This document shows, one piece after another, positions 61,404 to 64,000 of a stretch of DNA of 64,000 bases. The translations under genes were made by a program, and so were the position numbers. Position 1 is the first letter of the stretch. Each line of letters starts with the position of its first letter. The stretch is taken from contig DJXW01000028.1 of NCBI GenBank assembly GCA_002449845.1, forward strand, positions 50,407 through 114,406, given 5' to 3'. This DNA comes from Prevotella sp. UBA6994. Lineage in GTDB: Bacteria; Bacteroidota; Bacteroidia; Bacteroidales; Bacteroidaceae. A model generated the notes under the pieces. It saw nothing but the letters and a program-made list of their open reading frames with translations, searched no databases and was not told where the DNA came from.

Positions 61404-62381
61404 ATGGCAAAGATAAAGACTATTGGAGTGATGACCTCTGGTGGAGATGCTCCAGGTATGAATGCCGCCATTCGTGCGGTGACACGTGCAGGTATTTGCA
61501 ATGGTTTTAACATTAAGGGTATCTATCGTGGATACGACGGACTTATCAACGGTGAAATCAAGGACTTCACCACTGAGAATGTCAGTGGAATAATCATGTC
61601 GGGAGGAACTATTCTGAAAACGGCTCGCTCAAAGGAATTTATGACCAAAGCGGGTATGCAAAAGGCTTACGACAACATGGTGAAGCACGACATGCAGGCT
61701 CTCATCGTCATCGGAGGCAATGGCTCGTTGACTGGTGCCATGAATTTTGCCCGCGAGTTTGACGTTTGTTGCATCGGACTTCCTGGTACGATTGACAACG
61801 ACTTGTTTGGCACAGACTCAACCATTGGCTACGACACTACCATGAACACCATCATGGATTGCGTGGACCGTATCCGTGACACGGCTCAAAGTCATGAACG
61901 AATATTCTTCGTTGAGGTGATGGGACGTGACGCTGGTTTCTTGGCACAAAATTCTGCCATTGCGTGTGGTGCTGAAGCTGCCATCATTCCTGAAGACTCC
62001 ACCAACGTGGACCAATTGGCAAGATTCATGGAGCGTGGCATTCGTAAGTCGAAGAAGAGCTGCATCGTTATCGTGTCGGAAAGTCCTAAGTGCGGCGCTC
62101 TCTACTATGCCGACCGCGTGAAAAAGGAGTTCCCAGAATTTGACGTGCGTGTTTCCATCCTCGGACACTTACAACGAGGCGGTCGTCCAACTGCCCACGA
62201 CAGAATCTTGGCAAGTAGAACTGGCGTAGGAGCCATTGAAGCTATCCTTCAGGGACAGCGTAACGTGATGGTAGGCGTAAGAAACAATGAGGTTGTTTAC
62301 GTTCCACTATCTGAGGCAATACGTTCAGACAAACCATTTGATCGTAAATTAATAAAGGTATTAGATGAACTGAGCATCTAA
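61404..62381 (+). CDS. pfkA: 6-phosphofructokinase
   Basis: 325 residues, the length of bacterial ATP-dependent PFK. GVMTSGGDAPGMNAAIRAV (phosphate loop), the catalytic TIDND at 129-133 (Asp131), MGRDAGFLA and GHLQRGG. At the ATP-site motif usually read GGDGS it reads GGNGS with Asn106; the following Gly marks ATP rather than PPi use, and the Asn form occurs in Bacteroidetes homologues I recall, but this is not checked. It commits fructose 6-phosphate to glycolysis. It probably shares the nhaD transcript. Its last codons lie in the terminator hairpin at 62355-62387. Confidence 0.93.
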   Translation: MAKIKTIGVMTSGGDAPGMNAAIRAVTRAGICNGFNIKGIYRGYDGLINGEIKDFTTENVSGIIMSGGTILKTARSKEFMTKAGMQKAYDNMVKHDMQALIVIGGNGSLTGAMNFAREFDVCCIGLPGTIDNDLFGTDSTIGYDTTMNTIMDCVDRIRDTAQSHERIFFVEVMGRDAGFLAQNSAIACGAEAAIIPEDSTNVDQLARFMERGIRKSKKSCIVIVSESPKCGALYYADRVKKEFPEFDVRVSILGHLQRGGRPTAHDRILASRTGVGAIEAILQGQRNVMVGVRNNEVVYVPLSEAIRSDKPFDRKLIKVLDELSI

Positions 62382-62387
62382 TACCTT
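62355..62387. terminator. Terminator hairpin overlapping the pfkA stop
   Basis: Perfect 13-bp stem AAGGTATTAGATG / CATCTAATACCTT (62355-62367, 62375-62387) with a 7-nt loop; the pfkA TAA (62379-62381) lies in the right arm. It separates convergent genes whose stops are 13 bp apart, so it may serve both directions. No T-run. Confidence 0.7.
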
Positions 62388-62394
62388 CCATGTA

Positions 62395-63537
62395 TTATTT
62401 GATAAACTTCACCTTCGATGGGTCGCGAGGCTTTGCTGCCGGCGACTCATCGGGGTAGCCGATGGCAAGGATGTAATTCAGTTGGTAGCCTTCAGGAATG
62501 TCCAATCGGTCAATGAAGAACTTCGCATTTGCATTTGAGTTCAAGAACCTCACGGGACCTCCCAAACAACAAGTACCAAGACCGAGTGATTGTGCCGCCA
62601 ACATCATGTTCTCGCCTAACAAGCCTGCATCCAAGTCTCCCCCATTCTTAGGCGTACACACGCAAATGAGGTTGGGAGCATTGCGAAACATATTCTTGAA
62701 GTTTGCATCACGTTTCACTTGTTCAGCATTTTCTTTCTTGTAAACTTCCGTAACATCTTTGATTAATTGTTGGTCTTCCACCACGCGCACAATCCAAGGT
62801 TGGCGATTAACGGCACTGGGTGCATTGATTCCGCATCGTACTACCACTTCCAACTTCTCATGCTCTACTGGCTTATCCAAATATCGACGGATGGAACGAC
62901 GATCCATGATAGCCTCGATGACATCATTGGAATAGAGTTGCACGCAGACATCAGCCTCTACGTTCGCCATCTTATCCGACGGTTCATAGCGTTTAATCAC
63001 CTTACCATCCTTGGAAACGAGGAATTTTGTAAAGTTCCATTTGATACTTGGATTCTTGGCATAGTCGGGATCGTTTTTCTTAAACATCTGATCCAATTTG
63101 CTACCCGTGGGATCAGAGAGGTCGAATCCTGCAAATCCTTTCTGCGATTTCAGGTAAGTGTACAATGGAGACTCATTGGCACCATTCACGTCTATCTTAT
63201 CAAACTGTGGAAACTTGATGTCATAATTGGCGGTGCAAAACTGATGGATTTCCTGTATTGTTCCAGGAGCCTGACTTCCAAATTGATTACAAGGGAAATC
63301 TAAAATTTCCAATCCCTGAGCATGGTATTTCTCATAAAGGGCTTGCAGGTCTTTATACTGGGGAGTAAACCCACATCTCGTGGCTGTATTCACGATAAGC
63401 AACACCTTACCCTTGTACGCAGACAACGATACATTCTTACCTGCATCATCCTTCACTTGATAGTCGTAAATACTTTGTGCAGTGGTTGTTAACACGCACA
63501 AGCAGAATAAACAGCAAATGGTCAATAACTTTTTCAT
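62395..63537 (-). CDS. Exported glutathione peroxidase-nitroreductase fusion
   Basis: 380 residues: signal peptide MKKLLTICCLFCLCVLTTTA, a glutathione/thioredoxin peroxidase domain at about 22-198 and a flavin nitroreductase domain at about 205-380. Peroxidase residues: Cys55 in NTATRCGFTPQ (Cys instead of Sec), Gln89 region FPCNQFGSQ, and Trp167-Asn168 in IKWNFTKF. The nitroreductase part has DRRSIRRYLDKPV, NAPSAVNRQPW and LGLGTCCLGG. Bacteroidetes nitroreductase-fold proteins use FMN and NAD(P)H. Because of the signal peptide the fusion acts in the periplasm or outside, where NAD(P)H is absent, so the electron source is unclear. Probably detoxifies peroxides. Confidence 0.88.
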   Translation of the reverse strand: MKKLLTICCLFCLCVLTTTAQSIYDYQVKDDAGKNVSLSAYKGKVLLIVNTATRCGFTPQYKDLQALYEKYHAQGLEILDFPCNQFGSQAPGTIQEIHQFCTANYDIKFPQFDKIDVNGANESPLYTYLKSQKGFAGFDLSDPTGSKLDQMFKKNDPDYAKNPSIKWNFTKFLVSKDGKVIKRYEPSDKMANVEADVCVQLYSNDVIEAIMDRRSIRRYLDKPVEHEKLEVVVRCGINAPSAVNRQPWIVRVVEDQQLIKDVTEVYKKENAEQVKRDANFKNMFRNAPNLICVCTPKNGGDLDAGLLGENMMLAAQSLGLGTCCLGGPVRFLNSNANAKFFIDRLDIPEGYQLNYILAIGYPDESPAAKPRDPSKVKFIK

Positions 63538-63558
63538 AATAAATAATGATTGTGCCTA

Positions 63559-63589
63559 CAAAAGTAGCGAAAAAAAAGACATCATGCAA
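63559..63589 (-). promoter_or_regulatory. Promoter of the peroxidase-nitroreductase gene
   Basis: On the - strand: -7 TACTTTTG (63559-63566) and -33 TTG (63587-63589), 20 bp apart, 21 bp before the ATG. Confidence 0.7.
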
Positions 63590-63626
63590 GAATTGTTATC
63601 AATTATTTTACATTATAATCACATAT

Positions 63627-63667
63627 CCCTATAATTAGGTATATAATAAAACCCTACTTTTAGGTAT
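63627..63667 (+). repeat. Two CCCTA-N6-AGGTAT dyads, possible operators
   Basis: CCCTATAATTAGGTAT (63627-63642) and CCCTACTTTTAGGTAT (63652-63667), 25 bp apart. Each has inverted CCTA/TAGG halves. The second touches the -33 box of the next promoter. Confidence 0.6.
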
Positions 63668-63697
63668 TGCAACAAGACGAAAATGGATGTAACTTTG
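63667..63697 (+). promoter_or_regulatory. Orphan promoter with no coding gene downstream
   Basis: -33 TTG at 63667-63669 and -7 TAACTTTG at 63690-63697, 20 bp apart, both matching the consensus. The only open frame after it is a 6-codon ATG-TAA stretch at about 63773. Confidence 0.65.
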
Positions 63698-63703
63698 CAA
63701 ACG

Positions 63704-63820
63704 AAAAAGAAACTCCTACATTAAGTAGTCAAGTACTAGGCTTTAAATCTTGTTCGCAAATATAAATTCATAATGTTTTTGTATAATCAATAAGGGCTGT
63801 CGGGAGATAGCCCTTGATTG
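63704..63820 (+). ncRNA. Possible small RNA downstream of the orphan promoter
   Basis: The expected transcript from the promoter at 63690 runs through a weak hairpin near 63723-63742 (TAGT/ACTA) and then the stem AAGGGCT/AGCCCTT (63792-63798 and 63809-63815, extended by AATC/GATT across a bulge). The stem could end the RNA, or end the convergent regulator gene instead; it has no T-run on either side. Confidence 0.3.
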
Positions 63821-63880
63821 TGATAGTCTGAACTTCTGAATTCTTTTTACTTCTGTACTATTGCAACTTGCGAAAGGTAA

Positions 63881-64000
63881 TCACTTGGAGCTCACTTCCA
63901 AATAACTCTTTAGAGCCTCTACATATTCCTCAAATGCTTTCAAACCAACTGGAGTGATGCGGCAAAGCGTGCAGGGTTTCTTGCCCTTGAAGGTCTTCTC
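63881..64000 (-). CDS. Winged-helix regulator, C-terminal fragment
   Basis: 39 residues up to the TGA at 63881; the gene continues beyond the window's end. The visible piece reads KTFKGKKPCTLCRITPVGLK and AFEEYVEALKSYLE, which matches the wing and final helix of MarR/PadR-like winged-helix proteins (the pattern F-x-G-x-K-P-x-T-x-x-x-L/I-T-x-x-G-x-x-A-F). A DNA-binding regulator; target unknown. A hairpin at 63792-63815 lies downstream. Confidence 0.7.
   Translation of the reverse strand, partial: EKTFKGKKPCTLCRITPVGLKAFEEYVEALKSYLEVSSK

Overview
The window reads as a chromosomal segment of a Bacteroidetes bacterium, most likely Prevotellaceae (Prevotella/Segatella type). Signs of this are: many -7 promoter boxes of the Bacteroidetes form TAnnTTTG, often with a -33 TTG about 20 bp upstream; an almost complete lack of Shine-Dalgarno sequences; large secreted proteins that all end in a D-L-x-G-R ... 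G-I-Y-I-x-N-G-K-K-x-V-V-K type tail resembling a type IX secretion sorting signal; a division cluster whose FtsL and FtsI are of the Bacteroidetes kind; and a glsA/glsB-like glycine-lipid gene pair. Species cannot be fixed from the sequence alone.

Layout. 1-1317: 3' part of a secreted protein. 1522-4362: two tandem NSS-family sodium symporters, with a phased CTAG repeat between them. 4438-8402: VanZ-like protein, CYTH protein, a 47-residue membrane protein, prfB and an acyl-CoA ligase. 8540-17810: M20 hydrolase, an EnvC-like/DUF4292/TPR/dut operon, dgt, and the glsB/glsA-like acyltransferases. 17811-18799: almost 1 kb without a convincing gene but with a repeat array and promoter signals. 18800-34545: complete dcw cluster, mraZ-rsmH-ftsL-ftsI-murE-mraY-murD-ftsW-murG-murC-ftsQ-ftsA-ftsZ, all on + and tightly packed, which makes peptidoglycan precursors, flips and polymerises them and builds the Z-ring; a YqeY-like gene follows. 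35084-39130: recO, tRNA-Glu, rpsT, a DUF3298-like exported protein and gyrB. 39489-41897: a GH95 glycosidase. 41920-44431: DUF3109 protein, AAA/DUF4143 ATPase and ung, with a 68-bp perfect palindrome upstream of the ATPase. 44558-54994: an accessory secretome island on the - strand, with an M6 metalloprotease, three large exported proteins and two paralogous 55/56-residue peptides at its downstream end. 55068-63537: gpmI, hsp20 (with a sigma-54-like promoter), a flippase/glycosyltransferase pair, an NhaD-like antiporter, pfkA and an exported peroxidase-nitroreductase fusion. 63881-64000: 3' end of a winged-helix regulator.

The most unusual items are the tandem small peptides with a shared FGAKG core linked to a big secreted protein; the 68-bp palindrome whose outer arm carries the ATPase -33 box; three intergenic arrays made of three dyad motifs spaced about 21-22 bp; the phased CTAG block; and the sigma-54-like hsp20 promoter with a true Shine-Dalgarno. 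No insertion sequence, CRISPR array, prophage or integrase was seen. All functional names rest on reading motifs by eye; no database search was run.
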